Positions 14,954 to 23,494 of a stretch of DNA of 30,418 bases are shown here, piece by piece. The notes under the pieces were generated by a model. The model saw nothing but the letters and a program-made list of their open reading frames with translations, did not search any database and was not told where the DNA came from. The stretch is from Clostridium sp. UBA701. GTDB taxonomy: Bacteria; Bacillota; Clostridia; Clostridiales; Clostridiaceae. Each line of letters begins with the position of its first letter. Position 1 is the first letter of the stretch. The stretch lies in assembly GCA_002298125.1 (NCBI GenBank), contig DBMJ01000021.1, positions 1 through 30,418 on the forward strand, in the 5' to 3' direction. Made by a program: the position numbers and the translations under genes.

Positions 14954-16174
14954 ATTGAAATATTTTATTGATTCTGATGTGTTTTCCAGCTTATAGTACA
15001 TATATCCCATTTCCATATATCTTTTACCTATATCCTGTTTTGATCCAAATTTCATTAAGGCATCTAGTGATAAATTCATATACATTTCCGCTGTATTTAA
15101 ATTGTTTTCCTTCTGTAAAATCATTGCTTTATAATAATAGGCTCTCTCAATAAACTTTATATTATCAAGACTTATAGCATTATTAAGTGCTTCATTGCAC
15201 ACTTCCTGGGCAAGTGACAGCACATTGTTTTCTAAAAGCTCATCTATGACAATAATCAGATAGGAAACCCTCTCTTCCTTTGGTTCTGTTGGATAAACTC
15301 TAAGGCTCTCCTTTATGTACTCTATAGCCTTTTCTCTAAGTCCTATATCAAACATTATGACTCCATAATTGTAGATGGCCATGGATTTTTCAATAGTATT
15401 ATCGCTGTATGCTTCATAGGACTTATTTTCATACTCCTCAAATCTGCCCTTATCCATTCTAAGTGACAGTATGGCAAGCATATGATAGAATTCTCCTCTA
15501 GTTTGTCCTTCCACATAATCTATCATGTCTTCTAACTTTATTGCTACCTCATAAGCCTTATCATACTGATAGAGCATAATATGTGAAGCAGCTTCGTTGT
15601 AAGTAATTTTTGCAAGAATAGTCTTATCTCCTGCTTCCTTACCCATCTTTCTTGCATTGTTATAGTAGTTCACTGCCTGCTCATATTCGCCGCTATTAAA
15701 GAGATAGCGTCCTAAATCCATATAGTAAATGACTCTATTTTGAGGCAAAGTAGTTTTTTCATATAGATCATAGTACTTAGAGGAAATGCTTTGAAGCTTC
15801 TCCATTTGACCCTTATCAATATAATAGTTATACATCATGTGAATAATTTTAAAGGCTATGTCCTTATAGCCGTATTCCTCAGCGTACTTCAAATTATATT
15901 CTAGCTTCTCCTCTATATCCTCTTTATTCATATCCTTCTTAAGCTTGTTTATGTTTTCCTCTAACTGATGAGAAATATCACTTTTTAGGTAATTTACATC
16001 AATATCTAATAGTTCTGCTACATATTCTAGTATCCAATCCTCAGCCTTAACCTTATTATTTTCAATACAGCTCATCTTGGATACAGAAACTTTATTACCA
16101 CATATTTCTCTTAAGGTAAGTCCCTTGTATATTCTGGCTCTTTTAATTTTTTCTCCTGTTGATAATATCTCCAT
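14924..16174 (-). CDS. HTH (Xre-type) TPR transcriptional regulator, second of a tandem pair
   Basis: A 416-residue protein with an N-terminal lambda-repressor-like helix-turn-helix (about 5-65, GEKIKRARIYKGLTLREICG to the SCIENNKV recognition region) and a C-terminal array of TPR-like helix pairs (about 75-415). This is the architecture of RRNPP-type peptide-responsive regulators such as PlcR, though many clostridial members have no known ligand. It is a paralogue of the next gene upstream, with the same MEILS-x-GEKIKR opening. Its HTH has drifted more from the usual IS-x-VE-x-G recognition pattern. Start chosen at the ATG just before GAGATATTA by analogy with the paralogue; a GTG 9 nt upstream is in frame. 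It starts about 20 nt after the first regulator and is co-transcribed with it. Confidence 0.82.
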   Translation of the reverse strand: MEILSTGEKIKRARIYKGLTLREICGNKVSVSKMSCIENNKVKAEDWILEYVAELLDIDVNYLKSDISHQLEENINKLKKDMNKEDIEEKLEYNLKYAEEYGYKDIAFKIIHMMYNYYIDKGQMEKLQSISSKYYDLYEKTTLPQNRVIYYMDLGRYLFNSGEYEQAVNYYNNARKMGKEAGDKTILAKITYNEAASHIMLYQYDKAYEVAIKLEDMIDYVEGQTRGEFYHMLAILSLRMDKGRFEEYENKSYEAYSDNTIEKSMAIYNYGVIMFDIGLREKAIEYIKESLRVYPTEPKEERVSYLIIVIDELLENNVLSLAQEVCNEALNNAISLDNIKFIERAYYYKAMILQKENNLNTAEMYMNLSLDALMKFGSKQDIGKRYMEMGYMYYKLENTSESIKYFNLALTLEKKV

Positions 16175-16193
16175 CATTCTCACCTATCCGTGG

Positions 16194-17498
16194 TTAAACC
16201 TCTTTAATCATTTTTAGTTTTTTAAAGGTCTCTACACCTTCGCTAAGATATTGGGCTGCCTCTTTGTCTCTGCCCTTATCCATATAGAATTTCCCTATCA
16301 TAATAGCGATTTCTGCCACCTTATTTGTAAACTCCAGATTTTTTACAAAGCCAAGAGCAAGAAGCAGTGTGTTTTCAGCTTCTTCATCCTTACCTTCCAA
16401 AAGATCCACTCTATACTTTAGTAGATAATACTCTATCAATGCCTCTCCGTTTACCCTTTGAACATAGCTCAGCACCTCTGTCAGTGCAGCCTTGCTTTGT
16501 TCTATGTCCTTAAGCCTTATGTAATTCTCACAGATGGATACAAGGGTTTCTATGAGTTTAACATCATTATTCTTCTCTCTCATATCCTTTGCCTTATAGA
16601 GATGTATAAAGGATTCCTCCATATTTTCGAACTTTGAAAACAAATTTCCAAGACTGTTTTCAATTTCTGATACATATTCATTATCATTAATTTGTCTGTA
16701 TATATCCAGGGTTTTTTTGGAATACTTTATGGCGTTACTCACATCCCCTTTCTCGCTATACTCTTGAGATAGCAGCATAAGGGACTTTGCATACTCACTC
16801 TTCTCATCTATTTGTCTAAATTTCTCCTTAGCTAGAAAAGAATAGCTAATGGCCTTTTCCAGATTATCCACCTTATAGTATGTAAAGGCTATATAATAAT
16901 ATATTTGCCCTAATAAGAAATCATTTCCTATATCATTATCCTTGAAAACCTTTTCCGCCTGTTGAAAATAACTATTAGAGGACTGGTATGCCTTAAGCTT
17001 AAAAGTTATAGAGCCTAGCTTTATAAAGGTATTTACCACTTCTTCATAGCAGTTGTTCTTTATAAATATTACATTAGCTGAAAGAAAAAATTGTTGTGAA
17101 TAAGAAAGCTCTTCCTTTTCCATATATATTATTCCTCTAAGATAGAGGTTTTTTGCTTTCCTATATTCTAGGTTATACTTTTCTGCATAGTATAGAGCCT
17201 TTTCAATGTACTGCTCTCCTTGATTAAAATCACCATTTAAGATATAGGATTCTGCTATGTTCTCAAAGTAGGTGCAAATGCTTTCTGCTTGAGATTCTTC
17301 AGATTCCATCAAATATTCTATGGAGGTATGAAGGGCATTGGACAAGTATTCCAAAAGGTCCATGCTCGGATTGGATTTTCCAGATTCTACAAGACTTATT
17401 TGTCCAGGAGTAATTCTATCACCCGCCAAATCCTTTAAAGTCATGTTTAGTTCTTTTCTTTTCCTCTTAATCTTCTCTCCCAATGATAATATTTCCAT
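16194..17498 (-). CDS. HTH (Xre-type) TPR transcriptional regulator, first of a tandem pair
   Basis: A 434-residue protein with an N-terminal Xre-type HTH (about 5-65) containing the classic recognition pattern ITPGQISLVESGKSNPS, then TPR units through most of the remainder (about 75-430). It is presumably a DNA-binding protein whose TPR domain binds a peptide or protein partner, by analogy with RRNPP regulators. No small peptide gene that could supply a ligand is evident beside it. The start at ATG 17498 has AAAGG 9 nt upstream; another ATG three codons earlier abuts that AAAGG and is unlikely. A promoter (TTGCCG-18-TATAAT with TG extension) lies upstream, and the paralogue and galE follow in the same direction. 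Confidence 0.84.
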   Translation of the reverse strand: MEILSLGEKIKRKRKELNMTLKDLAGDRITPGQISLVESGKSNPSMDLLEYLSNALHTSIEYLMESEESQAESICTYFENIAESYILNGDFNQGEQYIEKALYYAEKYNLEYRKAKNLYLRGIIYMEKEELSYSQQFFLSANVIFIKNNCYEEVVNTFIKLGSITFKLKAYQSSNSYFQQAEKVFKDNDIGNDFLLGQIYYYIAFTYYKVDNLEKAISYSFLAKEKFRQIDEKSEYAKSLMLLSQEYSEKGDVSNAIKYSKKTLDIYRQINDNEYVSEIENSLGNLFSKFENMEESFIHLYKAKDMREKNNDVKLIETLVSICENYIRLKDIEQSKAALTEVLSYVQRVNGEALIEYYLLKYRVDLLEGKDEEAENTLLLALGFVKNLEFTNKVAEIAIMIGKFYMDKGRDKEAAQYLSEGVETFKKLKMIKEV

Positions 17499-17567
17499 AA
17501 TCCTCATCCTTTTATCTGTGATATCATATTTTAATAAAACTAAAATTAAACGTAAATTCTCCTTATA

Positions 17568-17597
17568 ATTATATCATAGCCCATTATATTCCGGCAA
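17568..17597 (-). promoter_or_regulatory. promoter of the HTH-TPR regulator pair
   Basis: On the minus strand TTGCCG (17592-17597), an 18-nt spacer ending TGA, then TATAAT (17568-17573). The leader would be about 65 nt. No peptide ORF with a ribosome binding site is seen in it. Confidence 0.6.
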
Positions 17598-17626
17598 ATT
17601 AATTATTCAATCTTTAAAATTTTCAA

Positions 17627-17663
17627 TAAAAAAATAAACTCAAGATAATATCTTGAGTTTATT
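17627..17663 (-). terminator. strong terminator after the YtxH-like gene
   Basis: A near-perfect palindrome (AAACTCAAGATA paired with TATCTTGAGTTT, extended by AAT/ATT) is followed on the minus strand by a run of seven T. It begins 11 nt past the stop codon at 17674. Confidence 0.88.
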
Positions 17664-17673
17664 GACAATTTTT

Positions 17674-17853
17674 TTAATAAGGCATCATATCTTTTACTGT
17701 ATTATAGAAGCTCTGTGCAGTATTTCTAACCATTTTTCCAGATTTTCTAAGTCTTCTTCTAGTACTTCGATCCATTTCTGGCATCATCATTACCCCTACT
17801 GCAGCTCCAAGCACAGCACCTGTAGTAATGCCAGCTATAAATTTTCCCTTCAT
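17674..17853 (-). CDS. Small YtxH-like protein (59 residues)
   Basis: A 59-residue open frame, MKGKFIAGITTGAVLG onward. It has a glycine/alanine-rich hydrophobic segment (about 5-23) and then a basic amphipathic tail (DRSTRRRLRKSGKMVRN to KDMMPY). This is the layout of YtxH-domain proteins: a short membrane-inserting glycine-rich helix plus a charged helix, often tied to general stress or the envelope, without a defined activity. An AAGGAG ribosome binding site lies 10 nt before the ATG and a strong terminator follows, so it is a real gene despite its size. It follows rnhA after 69 nt; a weak promoter (TTACAA-17-TATCTA) may lie between them. Confidence 0.72.
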   Translation of the reverse strand: MKGKFIAGITTGAVLGAAVGVMMMPEMDRSTRRRLRKSGKMVRNTAQSFYNTVKDMMPY

Positions 17854-17922
17854 AAACCCACGCTCCTTTTTTTTTTAGATATTATTAGGATATGTAGGTT
17901 GTAAAATATTACTCATGGTAAT

Positions 17923-18375
17923 TTATAGCTTCATAAGCTCATCCATAGCTTCATTTGCAAGCTCATCACACCTATTATTATATTTATTGTCAGCATGACC
18001 TTTTACCTTTATAAAATCTACCTTGTGAATCTTTAAGAGCTCCAAAAGTTTTTCCCAAAGCTCTCTGTTTTTTACTGGTTCCTTAGAGGAGTTTTTCCAT
18101 CCATTTTTTTGCCAATTTTCTAACCACTTTTGATTTATAGCATTTACCACGTAAGCAGAATCACTATATACCTTTACCTCACAGGGTTCCTTCAAGGTGG
18201 ATAGAGCATGTATTACAGCAGTAAGCTCCATAATATTGTTGGTAGTATCTCTAAAAGCCTTCTTTACCTCTTTTACTACATCTTTGTAGAGAAAAACTAT
18301 ACCATATGCTCCTAAGGTATTTTCCTTTCCATTGCCTCTGCAAGCGCCATCTGTATATATTTCTATTTGCTTCAT
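17923..18375 (-). CDS. rnhA: Ribonuclease H (type 1)
   Basis: This enzyme cuts the RNA strand of RNA-DNA hybrids, removing R-loops and primers. The 150-residue protein has the N-terminal IYTDGACRGN (catalytic Asp), the NNIMELTAVIHAL glutamate, VYSDSAYVVNAI (second Asp), VKGHADNKYNNRCDELA (catalytic-loop His and final Asp) and a WLENWQKNGWKN basic-protrusion segment. It is therefore a complete E. coli-type RNase HI. Its ATG overlaps the TGA of the upstream YkvA-domain gene by four bases, indicating translational coupling. Confidence 0.95.
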   Translation of the reverse strand: MKQIEIYTDGACRGNGKENTLGAYGIVFLYKDVVKEVKKAFRDTTNNIMELTAVIHALSTLKEPCEVKVYSDSAYVVNAINQKWLENWQKNGWKNSSKEPVKNRELWEKLLELLKIHKVDFIKVKGHADNKYNNRCDELANEAMDELMKL

Positions 18376-19319
18376 GCTTTCTTCTCCTTCTTGCCTGTAG
18401 TTATAGAAGACAATAACCTTAAGAGCTTTGATATGTTTTCTCCTCCCAGCAAGGCATATAAGTAATCTACTCCTTCGTCCACCAATGCGAATATATCACT
18501 TTCACCTTCCCAATTCTGCAAAAGAATTTCCTTAGGAACCTTATCCATTATTTTTTTTAATCCAAAAAAGGTCAATGCCACATCATCAATTTGCCCAATG
18601 AAGGGAATAAAGTCTGGTATTATGTCTATAGGAAGCACCAGATATGAGGTTATTCCAATTATAGTGGCCTTAACTCCCATCTCAACTCTTTTATCCCTTA
18701 AAAGTCTCCAAAATAGAGCTATTATGTCTGGTATAATCATGGCATATTTCATTACCTTTTCATATTTCCCGGGAATTTTTTTTCCTATTTTCCCTCGCAG
18801 CTTGTGATAGCTGTCTTCAGGATTTATAATGCTTTTCTCACTTTTTTTCTTGCCTAAAACCACCTTTTTTTTATGGGGCGCATAGACTACTTCCTCTACC
18901 TCTGCTTCTAACTGACCTTCCAATATAGCTAGCTTTTTTAACTTGAAGTTAAAATATGGTACTACCTTAGCTATAAGCTCTAAATCTATTATTAAGTTAT
19001 CCTTATCTATAGTTATTCCATCTTCCTCATAATCCTTAAGCATACCCTTTAATGCTGCTGATACTACCATGGCAGCCATAGGAACCTTAGCTATTTTAAC
19101 CTTTAAAATTTTTACATATACTGTGTTTCCTACTATACTGCTTATACCTCCCATTACATAAAAGGGTATATTAGCACCCTTTTCATAGGTACCCTCTATT
19201 TCTATCAATTCATTTAGTGTTATGTTTTCTATATTTAGATTATCTATGTCCAGGTATTCCTGTACTATCTCGTAAATATCCTTTTCTGTTAGGGTAACCC
19301 TTATTGATGAAAGCTTCAC
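18372..19319 (-). CDS. YkvA (DUF1232) domain protein with a long N-terminal domain
   Basis: A 315-residue protein. The C-terminal part (about 195-270) is a YkvA/DUF1232 domain, recognised by the membrane segment with LPIDIIPDFIPFIGQIDD. The N-terminal about 150 residues are rich in beta-strand and amphipathic patterns (for example TVYVKILKVKIAKVPMAAMV and LIIDLELIAKVVPYF). They may be a lipid-binding sheet of the DUF2993/TULIP kind; that part is a guess. YkvA proteins are usually near 120 residues, so this is an extended form. Start codon is GTG with GGGGGAG upstream. It is coupled to rnhA and preceded by a promoter at 19398-19425. Function unknown. Confidence 0.7.
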   Translation of the reverse strand: MKLSSIRVTLTEKDIYEIVQEYLDIDNLNIENITLNELIEIEGTYEKGANIPFYVMGGISSIVGNTVYVKILKVKIAKVPMAAMVVSAALKGMLKDYEEDGITIDKDNLIIDLELIAKVVPYFNFKLKKLAILEGQLEAEVEEVVYAPHKKKVVLGKKKSEKSIINPEDSYHKLRGKIGKKIPGKYEKVMKYAMIIPDIIALFWRLLRDKRVEMGVKATIIGITSYLVLPIDIIPDFIPFIGQIDDVALTFFGLKKIMDKVPKEILLQNWEGESDIFALVDEGVDYLYALLGGENISKLLRLLSSITTGKKEKKA

Positions 19320-19397
19320 TGCTTCTCCCCCATTCCATTATTATTTCCATATATAGAGCCAAAATTTAGAAAAACCTTACAATTGCTCTATAGTAAA

Positions 19398-19425
19398 AGT
19401 ATACCTCATTTATGATATTGTGCAA
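19398..19425 (-). promoter_or_regulatory. promoter of the YkvA-domain gene and rnhA
   Basis: TTGCAC (19420-19425), 16-nt spacer, TATACT (19398-19403) on the minus strand, giving a leader of about 70 nt. The rest of the 224-nt divergent spacer up to 19543 shows an ATTAAT-N6-ATTAAT repeat near 19492-19509 but no clear rightward promoter. Confidence 0.6.
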
Positions 19426-19543
19426 TAAATTTTTCTATTAGCAACAATTACTATAGCAATAATTAGGACATTTGTTAGACAAGAGTTTTTTATTAATGTT
19501 AGTATTAATAAGATAAATTTAAAAATAGAAAGGTAGGGGTATT

Positions 19544-21307
19544 ATGAATAAACTAAAAGAAAAGCATGTTCTGATACCTTTGATAACCGCAGCACTATCT
19601 CTAATGACCTTTATGCTTGTGTTCTTTTTTTATAATCCAAGAACTGTAAGGCCCTATGGTCAGTTTATAAATGATTTAAAATCAGGACAGATAACTAAGG
19701 TTAACTATACCTCCACTCCCTATATAAAGGTAACCCTAAGGGATGGAACTTCCTATAAGACAGATAACCCTAGAAAGAGCACCTTCAAGGAAGAACTGCT
19801 AACCTCAGGAGTAAATGTAGTAGAGCAAGGCTATACTGACCTATACACCGCTATTCCTGCAGCTCTTTTTATGTTGTCTATTTCCTACCTAACTGTGGTA
19901 CTATTAAGAAAATCCTCCCTAGGTACTAAGGCTATGAGCTCTGTAGAATCTCTTGAGCTTGCAGCTGTAGAGGATTGTGGATTTAATTTTGATATTGTAG
20001 CAGGTAATGAAGAGGCTAAAGAAAGCGTCATGGACGTGGTAGACTTTCTGAAAAACCCTGAGAAATATAATAAATATGGAGCTAAAATGCCAAGAGGTAT
20101 AATGCTTTATGGAGAGCCTGGTACTGGTAAGACACTGCTGGCAAAAGCTGTAGCAGGGGAAGCTTCCGTGCCCTTTTATGCACTATCTGGTTCAGACTTT
20201 GTGCAGGTATACGTAGGGGTAGGGGCTAGCCGTATAAGACAGCTTTTCAAAAAAGCTCGTTCTCATAAAAAAGCTGTTATCTTTATAGATGAGATTGATG
20301 CCATAGGTAAAAAGAGAGATGGGGGAAGAGCTGGCGGCTCTGAGGAAAAGGATCAAACTCTAAATGCCCTCCTTACAGAAATGTCAGGCTTTAATGATGG
20401 TGAGGGCATAGTTGTAATGGCTGCTACCAACAGACTGGATGTTTTAGACGAAGCACTGCTAAGGCCAGGCAGGTTCGACCGTCATGTGGAGGTTACTCTC
20501 CCTGATGTTTCTGCCAGAGAAAAAATTCTAAGGCTTTACCTTAAAAACAAGCCTGTTATGGACTTGGATGTTGTGGATTGGGCTCGTAAGACCTCTTACT
20601 TCTCTGGAGCCAAGCTTGAGAATTTAGTTAATGAGGCTGCTATTCTTGCTTGCAAGGATAATAGCTCTTATATTACTAACCTACACATGGATAAGGCCTT
20701 CTCCATCGTCTTGGCAGGCTATGAAAAGCAGAACCGTGAGCATATAAGCTCCTTGGATAGAAGGATTACTGCCTATCATGAAATAGGACATGCTCTTGCC
20801 TCTCTGCTGCTTATAAAATCTGACAAGGTTTCCAAGGTTACCATTATCCCTAGCACAAAGGGGGCGGGAGGCTATACCTTGAGCATTCCCGAGGACAGAA
20901 TGTATCAAAACAAGGATTATTTGAAAAAGAGAATTATGGTTATGCTGGCTGGTAGAGCTGCAGAAGAGCTAATTTTTGGGTCTAAATATATTACCACAGG
21001 TGCACATAATGACCTAGAAAACTCCACCAAGCTATCCTTCGACATGATAACAAATTATGGAATGGGGCAATCTCTAGGTCTATTGAATCTTAATGTGTTG
21101 TCTTCCCATAACCTTCCTAGTGGAGATGCAGCACTTAAAGAGTGTAAGGAATTACTAGATGAGCTTTATAGAGCAGTCTATAATTTACTATCAGATAATA
21201 AGCTACTTCTTGATAAGCTTTCAAAATATCTTATTGAAAAGGAAACCCTCTACACAGAGGATATAGAGCATATCATGAAAAATTATGCCGCAAATCTCAC
21301 TGCTTAG
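19544..21307 (+). CDS. FtsH-like membrane AAA+ zinc metalloprotease (divergent paralogue)
   Basis: A 587-residue protein with FtsH layout. It has a first membrane segment (about 9-30), an outside loop, a second membrane segment (about 103-121), an AAA+ ATPase with Walker A GEPGTGKT (190-197), pore loop YVGVG (223-227), Walker B VIFIDEID and an SRH ending RPGRFDRH, then an M41 protease domain. The last carries HEIGH (412-416) and the probable third zinc ligand Asp490 in TGAHNDLENS. All catalytic parts are present, so it should be an ATP-driven membrane protease. It departs from housekeeping FtsH at conserved spots (GEPGTGKT for GPPGTGKT, HEIGH for HEAGH) and is shorter. It has no hpt/tilS neighbours, so it is likely a second FtsH-type protease. 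GGTAGGGG precedes the ATG. Confidence 0.88.
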   Translation: MNKLKEKHVLIPLITAALSLMTFMLVFFFYNPRTVRPYGQFINDLKSGQITKVNYTSTPYIKVTLRDGTSYKTDNPRKSTFKEELLTSGVNVVEQGYTDLYTAIPAALFMLSISYLTVVLLRKSSLGTKAMSSVESLELAAVEDCGFNFDIVAGNEEAKESVMDVVDFLKNPEKYNKYGAKMPRGIMLYGEPGTGKTLLAKAVAGEASVPFYALSGSDFVQVYVGVGASRIRQLFKKARSHKKAVIFIDEIDAIGKKRDGGRAGGSEEKDQTLNALLTEMSGFNDGEGIVVMAATNRLDVLDEALLRPGRFDRHVEVTLPDVSAREKILRLYLKNKPVMDLDVVDWARKTSYFSGAKLENLVNEAAILACKDNSSYITNLHMDKAFSIVLAGYEKQNREHISSLDRRITAYHEIGHALASLLLIKSDKVSKVTIIPSTKGAGGYTLSIPEDRMYQNKDYLKKRIMVMLAGRAAEELIFGSKYITTGAHNDLENSTKLSFDMITNYGMGQSLGLLNLNVLSSHNLPSGDAALKECKELLDELYRAVYNLLSDNKLLLDKLSKYLIEKETLYTEDIEHIMKNYAANLTA

Positions 21308-21316
21308 ATAATTTTA

Positions 21317-21349
21317 AAAGGCAGCTTGCAAAAATTGCAAGCTGCCTTT
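21317..21349. terminator. bidirectional terminator between the FtsH-like and rhomboid genes
   Basis: A 15-bp perfect stem (AAAGGCAGCTTGCAA and its complement) with an AAA loop, flanked by A and T tracts on both sides. It stands between the two converging stop codons. Confidence 0.88.
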
Positions 21350-21364
21350 AATGTTTACATATCA

Positions 21365-22369
21365 TTACATACCTTCATGATGAGGAGTAAGTATAAAAGA
21401 CATCAATATGCCTCCTAACAGTCCTCCTATATGGCCTATATTGTCTATGTTTGGAAGCGATAAACCTATAATCAAATTCACCATAATTACAGATACTATA
21501 TTTCTATAAAACTCACGGCCAATTATTGCTCTATATTTTACACCATAGGCAAGCATAGCCCCCATAAGTCCAAAAATAGCACCTGAGGCTCCTACAGATA
21601 TACCTTTAGAAAACATTAATCCCAAAACCCCAGATAATATTCCACTGACAAAATATAGTGCTGTGAATCTTATCTTACCATATAGTCTCTCCATCATAGG
21701 GCCAATATTATATAGTGCATACATGTTCAGTGCAAGATGAAGTAGCCCACCATGGAGAAACATATAGCTTACAAGTCTATAATATTGTCCTGCTGCTATA
21801 AGTGGGTTTACCTTTGCCCCAAGTGCGATAAGCACATAAATGTTTGCATTTAAAAAAGCACCTGAATAATAGGAGGTTATAAGATACATCAAGAGGTTTG
21901 CAGCTATTATAAGATAGGTTACCAGTGGAAGATAGTGGTTCCTAGTTATTCCCTGGCGTTTCTCATATATACTCCTAAGTCTTAAAGCGGTTTCTCTGGC
22001 TCCCTCACCCACAAGCAGCATCTCTCCGCTTTCAGGTCTCAGCATTATAATAGCACACTGTGTGCCTTCAGCACATTCTATTGGTGTGCTAAAGTGCTCT
22101 TTGGCATTTTTCATATCATTTTCTGTGGAAAATAATATGAGTACCACCTTAAGTTTTGAAGAGTTAAATCTCCGTCTTAAGCTTTCAGTACAGCTTCCCA
22201 GGCCTTCAATAGCCTTTGAGAAATTTTGTGAGAAAATCGTAATTTGCAAATTGTCTTGTTGCTCAAGTAGAGCCCATTTTTCGTATACTTCCCCACCATG
22301 CTCCATCTCAATAACACTGCAGCCGTAATTATTAGTAAATTTTTTAACTATAAAATTTACTTCTCTCAT
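21365..22369 (-). CDS. Rhomboid family intramembrane serine protease
   Basis: A 334-residue protein. Residues 1-140 form a soluble N-terminal domain of unknown type. From about 146 there are six or seven membrane helices with the rhomboid signatures: YRLVSYMFLHGGLLHLALNM (about 197-216), the catalytic serine in GASGAIFG (Ser262) and the catalytic histidine in NIGHIGGLLGG (His313). It should cleave membrane proteins within the bilayer. The substrate is unknown. The soluble domain resembles that of clostridial and Bacillus GluP-type rhomboids in position, not in any motif I can name. AAAAGGAG precedes the ATG. It lies 24 nt after the HD-GYP gene and is likely co-transcribed with it. Confidence 0.9.
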   Translation of the reverse strand: MREVNFIVKKFTNNYGCSVIEMEHGGEVYEKWALLEQQDNLQITIFSQNFSKAIEGLGSCTESLRRRFNSSKLKVVLILFSTENDMKNAKEHFSTPIECAEGTQCAIIMLRPESGEMLLVGEGARETALRLRSIYEKRQGITRNHYLPLVTYLIIAANLLMYLITSYYSGAFLNANIYVLIALGAKVNPLIAAGQYYRLVSYMFLHGGLLHLALNMYALYNIGPMMERLYGKIRFTALYFVSGILSGVLGLMFSKGISVGASGAIFGLMGAMLAYGVKYRAIIGREFYRNIVSVIMVNLIIGLSLPNIDNIGHIGGLLGGILMSFILTPHHEGM

Positions 22370-22393
22370 TATAATTCTCCTTTTGATATGTTC

Positions 22394-23452
22394 CTACACA
22401 ACGTCTTCAATAACCACATCCAGAATTTCTGTTAGATTTACTTCATAAAAAGAAATGGGTTTTTTTGTGTTTTTATCATAAAGCACCCTTATTACAGGCT
22501 TATCTGGAAAATTCCTGTTTTGTTTTATAACATAGCCTTCTACACCATTAGACAGTTTTACACAGCATCCTAGTGGGTACACGGCAAAGGTTCTTCTAAA
22601 GTCCATTACTACCTTTTCGTCAAACATTCTGCCGCTTCCGCCTAATATGAATTCATAGGAGTCTCCAGGACTGAACTTCCTCCTGTAGCTTCTATCACTG
22701 CTTACAGCGTCATAAACATCACATACACATATTATTTTAGCATATTTTGATATCTGATTCTTTTCTAAATTGTGAGGATATCCAGTGCCATCCACTCTTT
22801 CGTGGTGCTGGCTCACTGCGGACAAAACCGAATTTGGAATACTCATAAATTTTTTTAATATATCTATACCATACTCAGGATGTTTTTTCATCTCTGAGTA
22901 TTCCTCATCAGAAAGAGGTCCCTTTTTATTAATAATTTTTGGAGATATTTTAGTCTTGCCAATATCATGCAGAATAGCTCCTACTCCCAGCTCCTTTAGT
23001 TCCTTCTCCTTAAGACCAGAACTAATTCCTAAAAAAGTAGACATTATACAGGTATCTAGGGAATGAGCATAAGTATAATTATCATGGGTTCTTATCTCAA
23101 ATAGATTTTTACTTACATCCCCTACATCTACTACATATTGAACCAGATCCTCTACTACCCCTAAGGATTCCTTTAAACTCTTCTTGTTGCAGCCATGGAT
23201 GTTTTTCACTATACCAGACACGCTCTTCATAGCATATTGCTTAAGCTCTGATAGTCTTGTATCCTCACCATCTATATCCTCAAGCCTGTGGTCTTCTACA
23301 TAAAGATAGAACACACCAAGCTCCTTAAGCTTTCTTATATAAGAAGAGTTAAGCTTTACCCCTGCCTTTAAAAGCACCTTCCCATCAGTGGATAAAATAC
23401 TTTTAGCAAGCACTTCCTCTCCTATAAGCTTATTTATATATTCAAGTCTCAT
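22394..23452 (-). CDS. HD-GYP domain protein (probable cyclic-di-GMP phosphodiesterase)
   Basis: A 352-residue cytoplasmic protein with a short N-terminal region (LIGEEVLAKSILSTDGKVLL to YLYVED, about 1-60) of the kind found before many HD-GYP domains. An HD-GYP domain follows, with ILHDIGK, the downstream KHPEYG, HHERVDGTGYP and DVYDAVSSDRSYR motifs; a small C-terminal beta segment ends the protein. These are the metal and substrate residues of cyclic-di-nucleotide phosphodiesterases. I chose the ATG at 23452, which has GAGG 6 nt upstream. An in-frame ATG 11 codons earlier (23485) lies only 3 nt from a TATAAT box and has no ribosome binding site. It is followed closely by the rhomboid gene. 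Confidence 0.9.
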   Translation of the reverse strand: MRLEYINKLIGEEVLAKSILSTDGKVLLKAGVKLNSSYIRKLKELGVFYLYVEDHRLEDIDGEDTRLSELKQYAMKSVSGIVKNIHGCNKKSLKESLGVVEDLVQYVVDVGDVSKNLFEIRTHDNYTYAHSLDTCIMSTFLGISSGLKEKELKELGVGAILHDIGKTKISPKIINKKGPLSDEEYSEMKKHPEYGIDILKKFMSIPNSVLSAVSQHHERVDGTGYPHNLEKNQISKYAKIICVCDVYDAVSSDRSYRRKFSPGDSYEFILGGSGRMFDEKVVMDFRRTFAVYPLGCCVKLSNGVEGYVIKQNRNFPDKPVIRVLYDKNTKKPISFYEVNLTEILDVVIEDVV

Positions 23453-23488
23453 AATGCACCTCATAAGATTTTCTACAAATTCCATTTA

Positions 23489-23494
23489 ATTATA
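23489..23494 (-). promoter_or_regulatory. -10 box of the HD-GYP promoter
   Basis: TATAAT on the minus strand, 36 nt upstream of the chosen start. The -35 region (TGAATT at 18 nt) is weak. Its position makes the upstream ATG at 23485 unlikely as a start. Confidence 0.5.

Noticed and set aside
17500..17530. Seven-codon upstream ORF (ATG ATA TCA CAG ATA AAA GGA TGA) ending just before the first HTH-TPR gene
   Set aside because: No ribosome binding site, too short and uncharged for a secreted signalling peptide; probably chance.
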